64,000 nucleotides of DNA, from positions 1-64,000 of the forward strand of contig JAMWET010000680.1 of the NCBI GenBank assembly GCA_024036415.1. Reading direction: 5' to 3'. Positions 41,101 through 53,689 of this stretch are shown piece by piece. Every line of letters begins with the position of its first letter. Positions within the stretch are counted from its first letter, which is position 1. Position numbers and translations under genes: made by a program. The notes beneath the pieces were generated by a model. That model saw only the letters and a list, made by a program, of their open reading frames with translations. It was not told the DNA's origin and did no database searches. The stretch is from Prochilodus magdalenae (Eukaryota > Chordata > Actinopteri > Characiformes > Prochilodontidae).

Positions 41101-43635
41101 TTTGTTATTAACATCAAATTCTTTCTATTAAAGAGTGAGGTGATAACACATTTTTCCATAATGAGGGCCCTTCTATAATGTACAAAATGTGTTGGTTCTC
41201 CTTTGTCATATGTTGTTTTTTCCTCCTCTTGTAGCTTCCTATATGGCAAATCCACCAGCCTCTCCATTCAGTCAGAGCCATACTCCCAGCACAGGGTATG
41301 CATCAAACTTTTATAATCTCATTAATAGATTTATCAGTGTTTGTTGTTTATGTAAAATTAAACCTGAACATTCCTCTTGCTTGTTCTGTGTTAGAGGTTT
41401 TCAAGGTTATCCTTACCCTGCTGGAAGTTCTGGATATCCAGCCACATCAGGAGCAGGACTCTTCACTCCAGTGACTCCTACCACTGCAGGAGGTAAGTCA
41501 ATATTAGCTTTAGTAGGGTGGGCAGTTTGGCAGTGTTGTTGCTGTTGCATCCAACTATGTTATAAAAGCCATGCTTTATGATGACTATAATCTTCTAGAG
41601 CCCTAAACAGCTGCATGAACCAGACAGGGATTAATGATATCGGGCTTGTGGACCAGCGTCGTCATCCGTTAATTTGGGAATATGAATAAAATGCACAGTG
41701 TTTTAGTGTAGTAGCCCATCATCACCTAAACGTTCTGCTGTTCCAGCAAATATTAGCCTGAAATATCAGTCAAAACCAGGAATTTACAGGTCCATACCAA
41801 TGATGTACCACTCCAGGGTTGGAGGGGCAGTTTAATAATGTATCTGTTCAGACCCACCTCATTACACTCATATGTAATAAATGCCAAGTTTAGTGTGTTG
41901 ACTTGTGACTTGACAAGTTGTGCTGGCCACCGTGTCTTCCAGAACCAAAGTTATAAACCTTTGGGCTAAACCTAGCAAATCAGGTCCTAACAGCACTGTA
42001 TGGCTAATTTTACTAAGGGTGTGTAACAAGTGCAGTGATTTAAATATGCATCTGAAAATATCTAAGAATTGTTAAAAGTTAAAGATGATGATAGCATACT
42101 GAGCTGCCAACTCATCAGCTTACTGCTAAGAGTTTATATAGTTAGTGTTTTAAAAAGTCATGCTTTCCCTGTGTATCTGTTTGTTTCCGGTTAGCCATGA
42201 TGAAAAGTTGCATGGATTATTAGAAATGTTGCTTGTACAATTAAAAATATTTTTTCTTATACTTTTTCTAAATGTCTACCACCCAGGTCCCACTCGTGAT
42301 GGCACGATCGGGGAGGACACGATACGAGCATCTCTGGTGTCAGCAGTAAGTGATAAGTTGCGCTGGAGGATAAAGGAAGAGATGGACCGAGCTCAGGCTG
42401 AACTGGATGCTCTGAAAAGGACTGAGGAGGACCTCAAAAAGGGACACCAAAAGTTGGAGGAGATGATGACCAAATTGGATCAAGAGATAGTACGTCTTTT
42501 TTTTTTTTTTTCCTGGCTTTGAGTAGTAAGGAGTAGTTCATCCGGAAATGAAATACTTTAAGTCGTTTTAATCATGTCTACATGACAAAATGCGGTGCTA
42601 GTATCTTTGTATATGATACTTTTTACCTGACCTGTCAATCACTTGCAATCTCAGCTTAGTAAAGATTGCATTTTGCTCAAAATGTTAGACGTTTCTTGAT
42701 GGTTGTAATTAATTACTTGGATGGTTCCTAAAGAACATGTAGTCCACTGTCGAAGGGCCAGAGCACAGCAAACTGTTTAACACCAACACACTGAAAAGAG
42801 CAGTCTCAGAGCTTATTGTTTATTCTTTTTCAATCTGTCAGTTTGAATGAAATAGATGTGGATACAGTGATATTTAAGTGTTTGTGGTGAGATGCAGAGG
42901 TAATGGCATTACTTTAGCTATTAAGAGTTTTAAGAATCATTGCTTTTAGCCCTGAGGGATTATTTCTGCATTAACATGGCTGTGATGTAAAAGTTGATGA
43001 GGTATCTGCACTATGACCGTCAGATCTTCTCTCCGTTCTGTTAGCAGTAGCCGCGTGGCAACGTTATTACACTGTAATCTAACTACATTTCTTGCTGTAA
43101 GAAGCTGCATAATAAGTTTTTTTGAGAACTACTCATTGATTAGTTTAGAGAATTGTGAACGGTTTATAGTCTGGTCATCTGTATATACTGTGACATTTCC
43201 TGCTCTTCTCCTTCCACTCAGACCGATGTGGACAAAAACATTGATCTTCTGAAGCAGAAGGATGACGAGCTGACGACTGCTCTGGGCAAAATGGAGAATC
43301 AGTCTGAGAACAACGATATTGATGACCTGATCGTGCCCACAGCGCCGCTCTACAGGCAGATCCTGAACCTGTACGCTGAGGAAAATGCCATAGAGGACAC
43401 CATCTTTTACCTGGGGGAGGCCCTGCGCAGAGGCGTCATAGACTTGGACGTCTTCCTGAAAGTGAGTTCTGTTGCCGCTATAATGCTTGTGATTTACTCG
43501 CAACCCTGCAGTCTCTAAGCTTGCGTGTCTGTTTTGGTATTGCAGCATGTGAGGCTCCTCTCACGCAAGCAGTTCCAGTTGCGAGCCCTGATGCAGAAAG
43601 CCAGAAAAACTGCAGGCCTCAGCGACCTCTACTGA
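38119..43635 (+). CDS. tsg101: TSG101, ESCRT-I subunit (ten coding exons, 392 aa)
   Basis: Exons: 38119-38160, 38272-38359, 40057-40122, 40310-40473, 40580-40706, 41235-41295, 41395-41492, 42287-42489, 43222-43461 and 43546-43635. All borders are GT-AG and phases join without a break (1179 nt; human TSG101 is 390 aa). The protein recruits ubiquitinated cargo and P(T/S)AP-bearing partners to ESCRT-I for multivesicular-body sorting and cytokinetic abscission. Residues 1 to about 145 form the UEV domain, a ubiquitin-conjugating fold lacking the catalytic Cys (GKIYLPYLHEWKH, with Tyr111 in its place). A Pro/Gly/Ser-rich linker follows (about 146-216), then a coiled coil (about 236-310), an internal PTAP at 322-325 and the conserved C-terminal steadiness box ending KTAGLSDLY. 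One extra Ala at the exon 1/2 junction relative to human shifts the numbering by one. Confidence 0.97.
38585..38813. mobile_element. MITE copy in tsg101 intron 1
   Basis: Begins GATCCCAAATGACTCCGTGC, has TAGTGCACTAGCTGCG near the left end and TAGTGCACTTTGTAGG near the right end, and finishes GATTCAGCC. This is a diverged sister of the copy upstream of the gene. Confidence 0.6.
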
Positions 43636-43985
43636 TCGACGCCAAGGCTCAGCACTCCTCGCTCCTGCAGTCTTAGAATTAGCCATACCTGCCGATGGGT
43701 ACCGTGGATTTACACCCATAAATGGACTAGACTTCAGTGGTCAAACAAACATGTTCTTGGCCAGGGTATCTATACGGTATTTCATATACAGTGAATCACA
43801 TTCTGAAGATTAACTTGTACAGTCATTTGCAAAAGTTTGACTGCCCCTGGTCAAGTTTGGTCACAGATCCGCATTCTCTTCAGAGAACATACTTCTGCAT
43901 ATTTTAATACTCACTTTCTCTCAGTTTGCTGAGTTTAAGTTGTTTGATGGAAAAATATCTAAATAAAAACTTTGCTAATAAGTAG
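43636..43985 (+). other. tsg101: tsg101 3' UTR with AATAAA at 43962
   Basis: The first AATAAA after the stop is at 43962-43967, about 330 bases downstream, a length usual for TSG101 3' UTRs. It lies inside a MITE (43819-44123). No other strong signal precedes it. Confidence 0.5.
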
Positions 43986-44123
43986 AAACTGTGCCCTAAG
44001 ATTTGCAGAAGAATGTGACATTTAAGTTTCCTGTAGAGGAAATGACACGTATTTACTTGAAAATCGATAACGGATCATGAACATTTGAGCCAGGTGTATT
44101 CAAACTTTTCTGCATGCAACTGT
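43819..44123. mobile_element. MITE in the tsg101 3' end
   Basis: The left terminus ACAGTCATTTGCAAAAGTTT is mirrored by the right end, which in reverse complement reads ACAGTTGCATGCAGAAAAGT. The 305-bp unit lacks coding capacity. The same terminus recurs widely in fish genomes as I know them. Confidence 0.7.
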
Positions 44124-45355
44124 GACAAGCTTATAACCGCCTATAAAGTTGAAAAGTTTACATATACTTTCACTTCCCACTTCTAATGTGGGATGTGAAT
44201 CTTTAACGCTTCAGATTGAATTCCACTTTTTACATAACTACAAATACATAATAGAAGTGACCTTTTGGGATGACATGTAATGTTTTTGGACAATCTGTCG
44301 GAGCATTTTTTTGTCGAGGGATGAATATATTTGCGAACGCCATGGTTGCTCAGAGAAGGGTTTAACCATGGCTACTTTGGTATGGTTTAAAGGGCCCAAC
44401 GTTCAGGGATCTTCTTAGACTGGAGGTGCTGCCTAGCAGACACTACTGCATGAACAAAGGTTTATCACATGTTGAAAGACTCTTAAAGTTTTCTCCCCTT
44501 CAATCAAAGCACTTTGATTTTCTAACATACGAATCAGCACACTCCTGGTTATAAATGAATGAATGAGTGCATCCTGGCTATGCAAGCTCACAAAAAAAAA
44601 CACTCTAAATAATGTAGATAGAAGGATTTCTGTTTCTTTTCCTAACCTGTGGCCAACAATTGCGGATAGTTGCACTGTGAAGAAATCAGAACACGTACAG
44701 CTTCTACGTATAACCATGTACTGCATATAGCTAAAATCCTGTAAGTGATGTCATGGGCTGCATGTTCTTACTTCTTGTGCCTTTTACTTCTAATTAAAGC
44801 TACTGGTGGTAGTGAATGTCTTGGTGTCAGTGGGAACAATAATAGTGTTTTGGTATTCGCTTCATATTTTTTTTTTTTTTGTAAATTCTTTGTATTTTTT
44901 TGTTTTTCTATAGATAAATACTTGAATATAACTTGAAGAACATTCGTATTCTACTCTTGTAAAGGGAATAACCAAATTGTTGTTGTTGTCATTATTACTT
45001 TTATTATTATTATCTCTTCTTTATGATATGTAGAGGCATAAATGAATGAAATTAAACATCAGGCTTATATGATATGTGTGGTTTGTATTCCAGTGTTACT
45101 TTTTTTTATCTTGACAGTATTTTGTTAATATTGTCAGTATTGTCTACATGTCTAATCTGCAGTGTTTGTTGTAACTGGTTTTGCAGAATTTCTGAAGTTT
45201 AATGCATTTACTGTATTTGCAGCATGTCTGTAAAATCTAGCTCAGGTGTGGTTATGTTGATGAAAGTGAATTTTTAGTTGTAGGATACGTTTGGTCTTAA
45301 ATACCATTCGAAGCTGTTTTAAATCAGTCTTTAAATTTACACTCATCATCAAAAG
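44124..45355. other. Spacer downstream of tsg101
   Basis: No gene recognised. T-rich patches around 44868-44880 and ATT runs near 45000-45012. Confidence 0.5.
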
Positions 45356-46570
45356 AATAGTTGCTCCCATAAGGAAGTGTCAGAGTGCAGTGCTACTGGG
45401 AAGGAAGATAAAGGTGAGCAGGAACAGTAAATGATGATGCGTTTTGACTGATATGAACAGTATTTATTGAGATACACATACAGAAGTAGCGTTTCTCAGT
45501 GTGCGTTCGGGCTGCTGTATTTGCTAACCCAACATGCCAGACTTCTCGGCATGGAGTTGTAGAGGTTCCTAATGGTGTCCTGTGATAATCCATCCGATGC
45601 AGCCTGTATATTCTTACCCAGTTTCTGTCTTGTGCGGTAGGGCTGGAGGTGGAGTGACACCATGCCTTCTGGACACTTCTTGGTGCTGACCCCGGTGCCT
45701 CCCCACACAGATTTTTTGGTCGTCTCCAACAAGAAAAAAAAAAAGTGAACTAGTCACTGAACATGACCTACTGCCATTCCGTGTCACTCCATGACAGTCC
45801 GGTACGACACCATTGCAGTCTTCGGTAATGCCGACGTGGCGTTTAGGGCAGTCGTAGTATGCGTGTGCGTGTATGTAGTCCTGCATTGTGCCGCTGTCTG
45901 TCTATGGTGCTGGCGCTGGCAGGATGACTAACAGCCTACCGCTTACTACCGCTTATCCAGCTGCTATTCTCTGCTCTCATACATCTCATACATTTATTAA
46001 AGCATTTACACTGTGAACCAAAACATGATCGCTAGTATGCTGTTGGTCCTCCAAAACAATTTTGACCCACCTCTAAACGTGACCTTTAAACGTGCCCTTG
46101 ACCATCCTGCACCAAGACCATAGCAGCAGTCCTGTAAGCTGGAATTTGGAGTGAACATGTTTATTGTTCCAGAATCATGAGGGGTTTGGGTCAACATTCA
46201 CATGAATGCCCAGACCCAAGGTTTCCCAGTCAAACATTGTCCAGGCCACACTCCTTGTACTGACTTGTCTGCTCTGCCCAGTACATCCTGGTTCCATTGC
46301 TTCCTCTGTCCATGTGATGTGAGACTAGGCCTCATCAGACCGTTTCCATTGCTCCAAGGTCAAGGTTTGACACGTGCAGCCCCTTATAGAGCAGGCTCAT
46401 GCTGTGTGGTGTAACACTTCTCCTGTAACAATCATTAAAAAATGCTCGGACTTGTGCCACATTAGCCCTTCTGTCGGTTCCGACCAGACAGGACAGCCTT
46501 ACACAATCAATGGGGAGCAAAACACTTTGTCACCAGTTTGTGGTTTGTCCCTCTTTAGACCACTGTAGGT
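45356..46570 (-). mobile_element. Dispersed-repeat cluster, decayed transposon sequence
   Basis: The segment 45360-45925 is clearly related to 56140-56545 (shared ATACACATACAGAAG, GGAGTTGTA, CACCATTGCAGTCTT). It ends near GGTGCTGGCGCTGGCAGGAT, which resembles in reverse the GCCAGCACCAGTCATGGA of the 61.24-61.45 kb fragment. No intact transposase frame is present. The 46.0-46.57 kb part is likely another fragment of a fish DNA transposon, with family undetermined. Confidence 0.5.
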
Positions 46571-47400
46571 GCTCAGTACTGCTGACCTAATGCTCCAACC
46601 AAGTCGTCTTCATTAGTGGTCACAGGAAGCTGCCCACAGGATGCGTTTAGCTGGGTAGTTTTGGTTGGCGGACTATTCTCAGTCCAGTAGTGACACTGAG
46701 GTGTTTAAAACTCCACCAGCACTACTCTGCCTGATCTACTCACACCAGCACTACGTCAGTGTCACTGGGGTGCTGAGAATGATCCACTAATATCATTTGC
46801 ACTCCTGGACACTCTAGACACATTACTTAAATACCAATATATGCATGTGTTTATAATGCACTATTTTCATTTGATGCTGATACCTGCTGATGCCTGCATC
46901 CCTTACACATTTAATATTTTTTTATTCTTTTTATCTCCAGTATCTTAATGCATATAGATGTACTCTCTTGCATATATTCTTGGCTCATTGCAATAAGTGA
47001 GATATATGTATCTATAGCAGAAGGTATTATTTATAGTTAATGGTTAATCATTTTCTTGCATATGTTCATACCGTACAGCCCTTTTGTATAACTGCACTGT
47101 TTTTGTATAACTGGTACTAGCTGCTAAATTTCCTTCGGGATCAATAAAGTATCCATCAATCCATCCATCCATCCATCCATCCAATCAATCCCATCCCATC
47201 CCATCCCTGCTCTGTGGGGGTCCTAACATTGAAGAACAAGTTCAAGACGTTTGCAGAGAATCAGATCTGACTACAGTCTGTAATTGTAGAACTACAATAT
47301 GCTCCTATAGGGTGGGTGAAACTGGTAAAATGGATGATGAGTTTAGAAACAAGGAGGTGGTTTTAATGTTAAGACTGATTAGTGTGTATCAGGAGCACAG
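46571..47400. mobile_element. GATCAG-family element interrupted by a LINE tail
   Basis: The left half (to about 46797) and right half (from about 47207) are consecutive in the 17.7 kb and 28.7 kb relatives (GTGCTGAGAATGATCCAC, then CTGTGGGGGTCCTAACATTG). Between them sits about 410 bases ending in the LINE-type 3' tail. The right end GTTTTAATGTTAAGACTGAT is a diverged family terminus. Confidence 0.65.
46798..47206 (+). mobile_element. 5'-truncated LINE with (ATCC)n tail
   Basis: Ends in CTAAATTTCCTTCGGGATC, AATAAAGT and a CATC-repeat run (about 47155-47204), the same 3' core as at 20.3 kb. Lies within the GATCAG-family copy. Confidence 0.65.
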
Positions 47401-48525
47401 CTTTCAATGGTATGACCCTGTGTCTCCTTTTATCTTATGTATCTGTTTTAGATCTGATTAGATCTCTTTGCAGCTCTCTTCTGTGAGCCTTCTCGTCGAC
47501 CTGCGTGGCCCACATACCTAAAGCCTCGACACTGACTCTGTGTCTTACCGTGATGCAGGATCAGACAGTAAGGGCAGGAGGGCCAGGGTCTGGGGCTTTT
47601 CTCTGCTTTGAAGGGATTTCTGCTTAGGGCATGTTCAATCAAGATACAGGGAAGTTCACAAGTTCACCAACCCTTCAACGTGTGCTGAATATGATGTAGC
47701 CAGGAGAGCCTCCGTTTTAGGTCTGTGCCTGAGAGCTAGGGCTGCACGATATAGACAACATACTGTGAACCTGTTTCTACAATGAGTGCAGTATGCCTTG
47801 CAATGTTTCAGATAAATTGTCCTCACTCTTCATATAAAAGAAGTATGAAACTGTCAGATTCAGTCATTCACTCATTCACTAATCATTCACTCATGATTCC
47901 ATATATGGAAAATAAGCTACAAAATCACCATTTTTGTAATGTCACATACATTCAAGTATTTTAATAATACAACACAATCTTTTAAAAAATGTTGTCTCTG
48001 TACGCTACCACAATAGGAATAGAGCAGCCGTGATGTAATTGAATTAAATTGAATTATTTCACCAAAAATATCACATTAACCATTTAGGAATTACAACTAT
48101 TATTAATATGATCTCTCCATCTTCACAGGCTCTAGTGTAATTGCACAGTTGATTGATTAGCAGTGTAATGGCAAGGTGTGGGCTATTCCCACATTGTTTC
48201 ATGAGAGAATAAGGAGATAAAATGTCTGGCATTGATTCTAAGTGAAGGGCGGGGGTGACTGAAAAGCAGTTTGTAGTGTTTTGGCTGGGAATGAAATCAG
48301 TTGTACCTCTGAACAGAGAATAAAGAAAGATCCGAATAAGCATAACAGTTTATCTTTGTCGTTTTACCGATGAGACAAATGTTCTCTGAAGAATATAGAT
48401 CATCTCCTGTAATCATATTTAAATCTTTTTAATATAGAATGTTTCTTATATATGTATATATTTATAAATTCCATATGCACACACATATATCAGACAGGCT
48501 ATATAGTGCACACAATATTACATTT
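47401..48525. other. Spacer, no gene recognised
   Basis: Unassigned AT-rich sequence; open frames on both strands are short and not protein-like. Confidence 0.5.
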
Positions 48526-48535
48526 AGAAAATAAT

Positions 48536-48621
<86 letters not shown>

Positions 48622-48630
48622 TTTATTATT
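48526..48630. repeat. Self-complementary (AAT)n-(ATT)n microsatellite
   Basis: About ten AAT units switch directly into about seventeen ATT units, so one half can pair with the other as a long hairpin or cruciform. A (GAT)n patch follows at about 48634-48660. Confidence 0.9.
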
Positions 48631-48889
48631 TAATGATGATGATGATGATAATGATGATGGGCGATGGTCCTACTTTAGTCATGTACATTTGTTGCACTAC
48701 ATGCAAGAATGCAGCACTGGAAGCTTTGAATGGTTTGCAACCCAACCTGAACAAAAAATTCAGGGAACCATGGGAGACAAAGTATAACATGTGACACTGT
48801 CATATTTAGAAAACAAATCCGCAAAAGATCAGCCACTATACACTGAGCACGACTTAATTAATGACAAAAAAACATGACATCATCTAAAA

Positions 48890-49340
48890 TATACCTTCAA
48901 TGAACCTTTGACCTTTAATCTGCCATCCTACAGGCCTCAGACCTCCCCCACCCCAACACACATGTACACGCACAACCCCCACTTCCCCTCCCTCTCCACC
49001 CCATGTGGACTCTTCCCGCTCGACCATCCAAAATTTCATTTCACAGATGACAGGCTTCAGCCTCTAATCCAGCAGCTGTGAAGGAGGAGAGGACCGGCCA
49101 ACTGTTTCAACTCTAATCAGCTTTTATTGCACACAGGAGAAAGAGAAAGCCCCCCGCAACTTTAACCAGGCCTGTGCTTGAAGGGGGTGGGGTGCCCACT
49201 GTAATTCACTGAGAGCAGTTAGGCAGGACTATGTCAGCAGGGCTGTTGCTGCTAATGGGTCTGTCAGTGCTGGTGCTTTCACTCTGCAACCTTCAGCAGC
49301 CGCAACAGCAGCCTGTGACTTACCTCTCGACCTGCCCCTC
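48890..49340. promoter_or_regulatory. Possible conserved non-coding element
   Basis: After an AT-rich spacer the composition changes to complex, repeat-free sequence with no open frame, including CATTTCACAGATGACAGGCT and CAACTCTAATCAGCTTTTAT. This texture is typical of vertebrate enhancers, but only alignment can show conservation. Confidence 0.25.
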
Positions 49341-49566
49341 TGGCCTTTTAGACCTGTAAATACACTGACAATCAAAATCCACTGCTACTCTCCTAATAGG
49401 CTATTATGTTTTATATGTGTACAATGTTATTAGTAGCTGTGGGAGGTGGTTTAGATGAGTCTACAATGTACAGACTGTCTATGGGCTTTTCTGACCCCTC
49501 AGCTGTTTAGTTTGTGCCAGGAGGCATTGTCTCCTCTGCTACTGTGTCCAATAAAGGAGCAGGCGT

Positions 49567-50060
49567 TTAAGTGCTTACTATGCCCACCACGGCCCCGTCT
49601 GCGCTAACGCAGAGTGGTCTCAGAAGTGGAGGAGCATACTCCTGAGGCGGGCCTGCACTACAAAGAAATTCAGGGCAGGTGGCAAAAGAGGCAGAGCCTG
49701 GTGAAAGACGCAACAAAGGGAATAACTGTGAGGCTCCGTGCGGAAGATGGCATGGCAAGACTTGGCGAGAAAGCCAACAGGACTGGCTTGGGAGGTCCAA
49801 GTCCAGAGGTGGTGTGGCAAGACAGCAATGCCAACAAGACGGAGAGTGGCAACAGTAAAACCACTGAAGGCATCAATCCAGGACCAGTGGAGCGATTGGT
49901 GAGCCAGGGCTAGTTGGCACTGTAAGCCTGGGCTTGTGTAGAGCTGGTCGAGTGCAACATATACGGCAGATAGCTCATCCCACTTGCCGTTGTGGGCATC
50001 CAACATCTCTATTGCAAACAGGTGTGCTCACAACTTCCTGAAAGAGGAACATCAACTGAT
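49567..50060. other. Unidentified open segment on both strands
   Basis: A plus-strand frame (49614-49913, 99 aa, hydrophilic, no recognised domain) overlaps a minus-strand frame (50006-49620). Part of the minus frame looks protein-like (EMLDAHNGKWDELSAVYVAL). I recognise neither, and there are no clear splice sites. A fragment of a transposon or retrogene is the likeliest explanation. Confidence 0.25.
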
Positions 50061-50867
50061 TGGACGACAAATATCAGCCAGCTTAGGTTAGCCACCAGCA
50101 GTGGAGGCAGAGGGCATTCACAGCAGCATCAATGGTGCGGTGGGTAACAGGAAAGGCAGGTAGCAGCCAAGTAGAGTGCTGTTGTTTGTTCCCTTGCCAC
50201 AAACTGCATGGGACTTGACGCAACATACTATGGGAAGTTCTGCCACACAAAAGACAAAGGAACAGTCTGCTTAGAATGTATTGTGTTTGGGATGTCACAA
50301 ACACTAAGGCATTTACATATGTCAACCTATTTATCCAGCAGTTTGGCCCACCCATTAATGCTGGCAGTCATTTACATATTGTTGTTCATTTACATATATC
50401 AGTCTTAAAGGGACAGTAAAGGAAACATGATTCTGAAGAAAAGAAGTGGCTATATAAAAAAACAGTTATGGAATAATGAACTCTAATGACTGTCATTGGT
50501 ACATTGGTACCTTAAGGAAAAAAATAAAAGGGAAATGTGAGATATGGGTTGATGAGCACAGACTTTACAAAGAGCTGGGAAAATTATTTGTCAGTTGTTC
50601 CCTCAGTTTCTCAGAAATGAGGTGTGTATCCATTTATCCTCTTGGTTGTACTGAAAACATGCAGCCACTTTGCGGATAAGATCAGCCCACACTTATCAGT
50701 ACTATGGCTTGGAAAATTTTGCTCACGTTCCCTTTTTTCTCAAACAAGCAGACTGCAATCTTTTAGCCAATGCAATCAAGCCGTGGGGTTTGATTGGGAG
50801 TGTTTGATATACTGTGATATACTGTAAAATGGCAGGCCTTTAAACGCTCGGACAGAAAACTCATAAA

Positions 50868-51150
50868 AACAACACAAGGTCCACAAAGGCGTTTATGGGG
50901 CTTAATGTGTTACAGTGGCCTTGTCGATTTTTACTGCCCCCTGGGCGTCAGGCAGAGAAACCCAGCGTTTATTGGCCGTCAGGTCACTGTCATTGCCTCT
51001 TCACTCTCAGCCGCAGTGACGGCCGTATCCCATGGCGACAGGACAGGATGAGGCTTTGAGAGTGACGGCCCGTCGGCTGCAGGCTCTGCCATGTGGCTGC
51101 TTCTAGGCCTTCTTCTTCATGACAGCTTATTGACCTCAATCTAAGAAAGC
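50868..51150. promoter_or_regulatory. Possible conserved non-coding element
   Basis: GC-richer, non-repetitive, non-coding block with motifs such as GGCGTTTATGGGGCTTAATG, TTTATTGGCCGTCAGGTCA and CCATGGCGACAGG. It stands out from flanking AT-rich DNA. Function is inferred from texture only. Confidence 0.3.
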
Positions 51151-51779
51151 TGTCTGGGGCCAAACACCCAGGGCATGTGGATTTGAGAGAAGTGACCAAT
51201 TTGGGTCCCTGGCGGAACCACATGTCTGTGCACTGCACCCGGGATCATTGCATGTGAGGGTTCAACTCGACTGCCACCATATATCATCTGCAACGAGTGC
51301 CTCAGGATTTGAGGTGAGTCACAGAAAGCCAAGTCAGAACATGTGGCACTGCTGACAGGTTCCATTATGGCAGGGAGATGGGGAACACTGTTGAATCCCA
51401 GTGCTACTTCAGTCAGTAGCCCTTACTGCATTGGCTTTCATACAACTTTCCAGCCTATTTTACAGCCCTGTCCCAGTTGTTTCATCTATAAATGTGGGAA
51501 TGTTCAGATAAACGACAAGCTGTAGTTCTGTCAATATACAAAAATTATTCACATTAAGTGTTGGCTTAGAGTTTAAAACTTACCAAGCTGGACGGTGTTG
51601 TGGCTAACAGTGTTGGGCAGAACACTGGGAGCTGGATATTGAAAACTTTGCAGTATACCTTTAGTAACACATTTTATTAAAATACATTAAAAACTAATAT
51701 ATTCAAATTACATTTAAAATACATTTAGTAGTAGGGCTCCACACTTATTCATGATGTTAACTCCCGCTGGGGACTGTTT

Positions 51780-52180
51780 ATTAGCTCTTACACAATCAAG
51801 TCACATTATGACCACCAGCTAATATCCAGAGGAACCGTGAGCGGCACAGACAGCAGCTAGACTGGAAGTGACTCAGTAAAGTCCTGGTAGGTTGTCACAG
51901 GTATCTGGAGCCATGCTGACTGCTTTGCATCCCACAGCTGCAGGAGGGTGTAAGAGGAAGGATCCATAGAATGAACACCAGGACTGAGGTTGCCCCACAG
52001 ATGCTCAATTCTGGGTTCAGGAGGGTATTAGGAGGTCAGGGTAGTACTTGGAAGTCTTGGTCATGCCCTTCCAAACAATGCCAGTTATTTCTAGCCATGT
52101 GGCATGTCGCACTGTCTGGCTGGACAATCACATCTGTCCCAGGGAAGACGATGGATTTATACCCAAATCAGTTGACTGTG
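51780..52180 (-). pseudogene. Tc1-like transposase fragment (minus strand)
   Basis: On the minus strand this matches the 26.2-26.55 kb fragment nearly end to end (GCTAGAAATAACTGGCATTG, GGGCATGACCAAGACTTCCA, GCTCCAGATACCTGTGACAA), including the terminal GTGGTCATAATGTGACT. Stops and indels interrupt the frame. Confidence 0.65.
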
Positions 52181-52539
52181 CCTTCCACATGGATAAGCAA
52201 GTTGTCTACGTCTCTTTGTGTCTTATTAAATCAGTTATAAACACAGCACTGTCCAACTTCTGCCTCTGCCTCTGGACCTCTTCTATCTATGGACGCAAAA
52301 TACGACATAATGTGTATTGGCTGATTGCAGACAACTAACATGTTTAGTGAGCAAGCTGTCTGTATTCCAAATGAGCAATCACAACAAAGGCTTTCATAGA
52401 GACATCTGTTTTGGTTTTCCAGATATTTTATTGAAATATGTTTAGTCAAATATAATGGCACATTTCGACTTCTGAATTTTAAGCTAAATGGAATGCACCT
52501 GGCAGGTCGCCTCTGCGTATACACTATCGGGACACTTCT

Positions 52540-52972
52540 CATGCCGGCCACTAGAGGTCGAACTAACCTGAGCTCTGATGGCTTTTGCACCTGCTCCCTT
52601 TCACCTAGCCCCTCCCGTACCTGCCCCCTCTCACCTGCTCAGTATCCTAGCTTATTATCCTTCCTTTTAAAAAGCCCTTCCCTTTACTAAGTGTTTGTGT
52701 AGCATCTGCTGAATGGTTGACTGGGCTCAGTACCATGATAATCTTTGTGTTTCATTGTTGTGTCATATCGAATATCTTCTGGGCCTTTTGTTTTATTTTT
52801 TGAGATACTTCTGGGTGTTGTGATTTCTGATATTTCTGTTTTGTTTTTTGTCAACTTCTGAGCTTTATACTTTTGGTGTTTCATGTTGTTTGCCATTTTT
52901 GGTGTTTTTGTTGAATAAATCCTACCTAAATGGATCCCCTCTCTGTGTCTGAGCTCCCACCGTTACAGCACC
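52540..52972 (+). mobile_element. Possible LTR-type fragment
   Basis: The sequence runs through a TTTTAAAAAGCCC box to an AATAAATCCTACC polyadenylation-like signal and ends CCACCGTTACA, which is how many fish Gypsy LTRs end. No matching second LTR or target duplication was found. Confidence 0.25.
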
Positions 52973-53689
52973 ATATATATAGCTTGGGTTTTGGAGCAAG
53001 CCCAGAAGGTCTGGTGTCACTTAACCCTATGCTGAGACACCTGGCATGATGGCATACAGAGAGACAGTACTTCTGTATGTGATGCTTAATAAATATTGAT
53101 CATATCAGTCTAAATGTATCATCATTCATTGTTCCTTGTAATCTTTATCTTCCTTCTCAATAGCATTGCAATCCGACACTTCCTTCCGGGTGCAGCTATT
53201 CTACTCATGTTCAGTATGTGTAGGTCTGAGTAAAAGTGTAGTTCTATACAGAGTTGAAGATAACCAATTTAGCTTTTCATTAAAACCCTAAAACAAAAAC
53301 AATTATGGTGAGACAATTCTACAAGGTGTGGTACATGGAACCTGTGGTTCTTCTGTGCGGTCACTTTACACTGGCTACATACATTATATATGCACTATAT
53401 AGGTATACAATTCCAGATTTCTGTCCCTCCGCTGTCACTGTCTCAGCCCCCTACTTCCTCTTCTGTCAGTTACTGACCATTGCTCATTGCTGATATTTAG
53501 GTGGTTGTCTACACTCAACATGACAGGGACACTAACATGATGCATGTGGTGCCTGTATTACTTTGATCTTCCTCCAGACCAATGACAAACAACCAGTTAA
53601 AGATGACATCATAATATAAAAAAAATAAGGAATACGCTGATGAACAGCATTCTCAAACCAACATCAAATAAGCCCTGGCAGTGGTAAGA

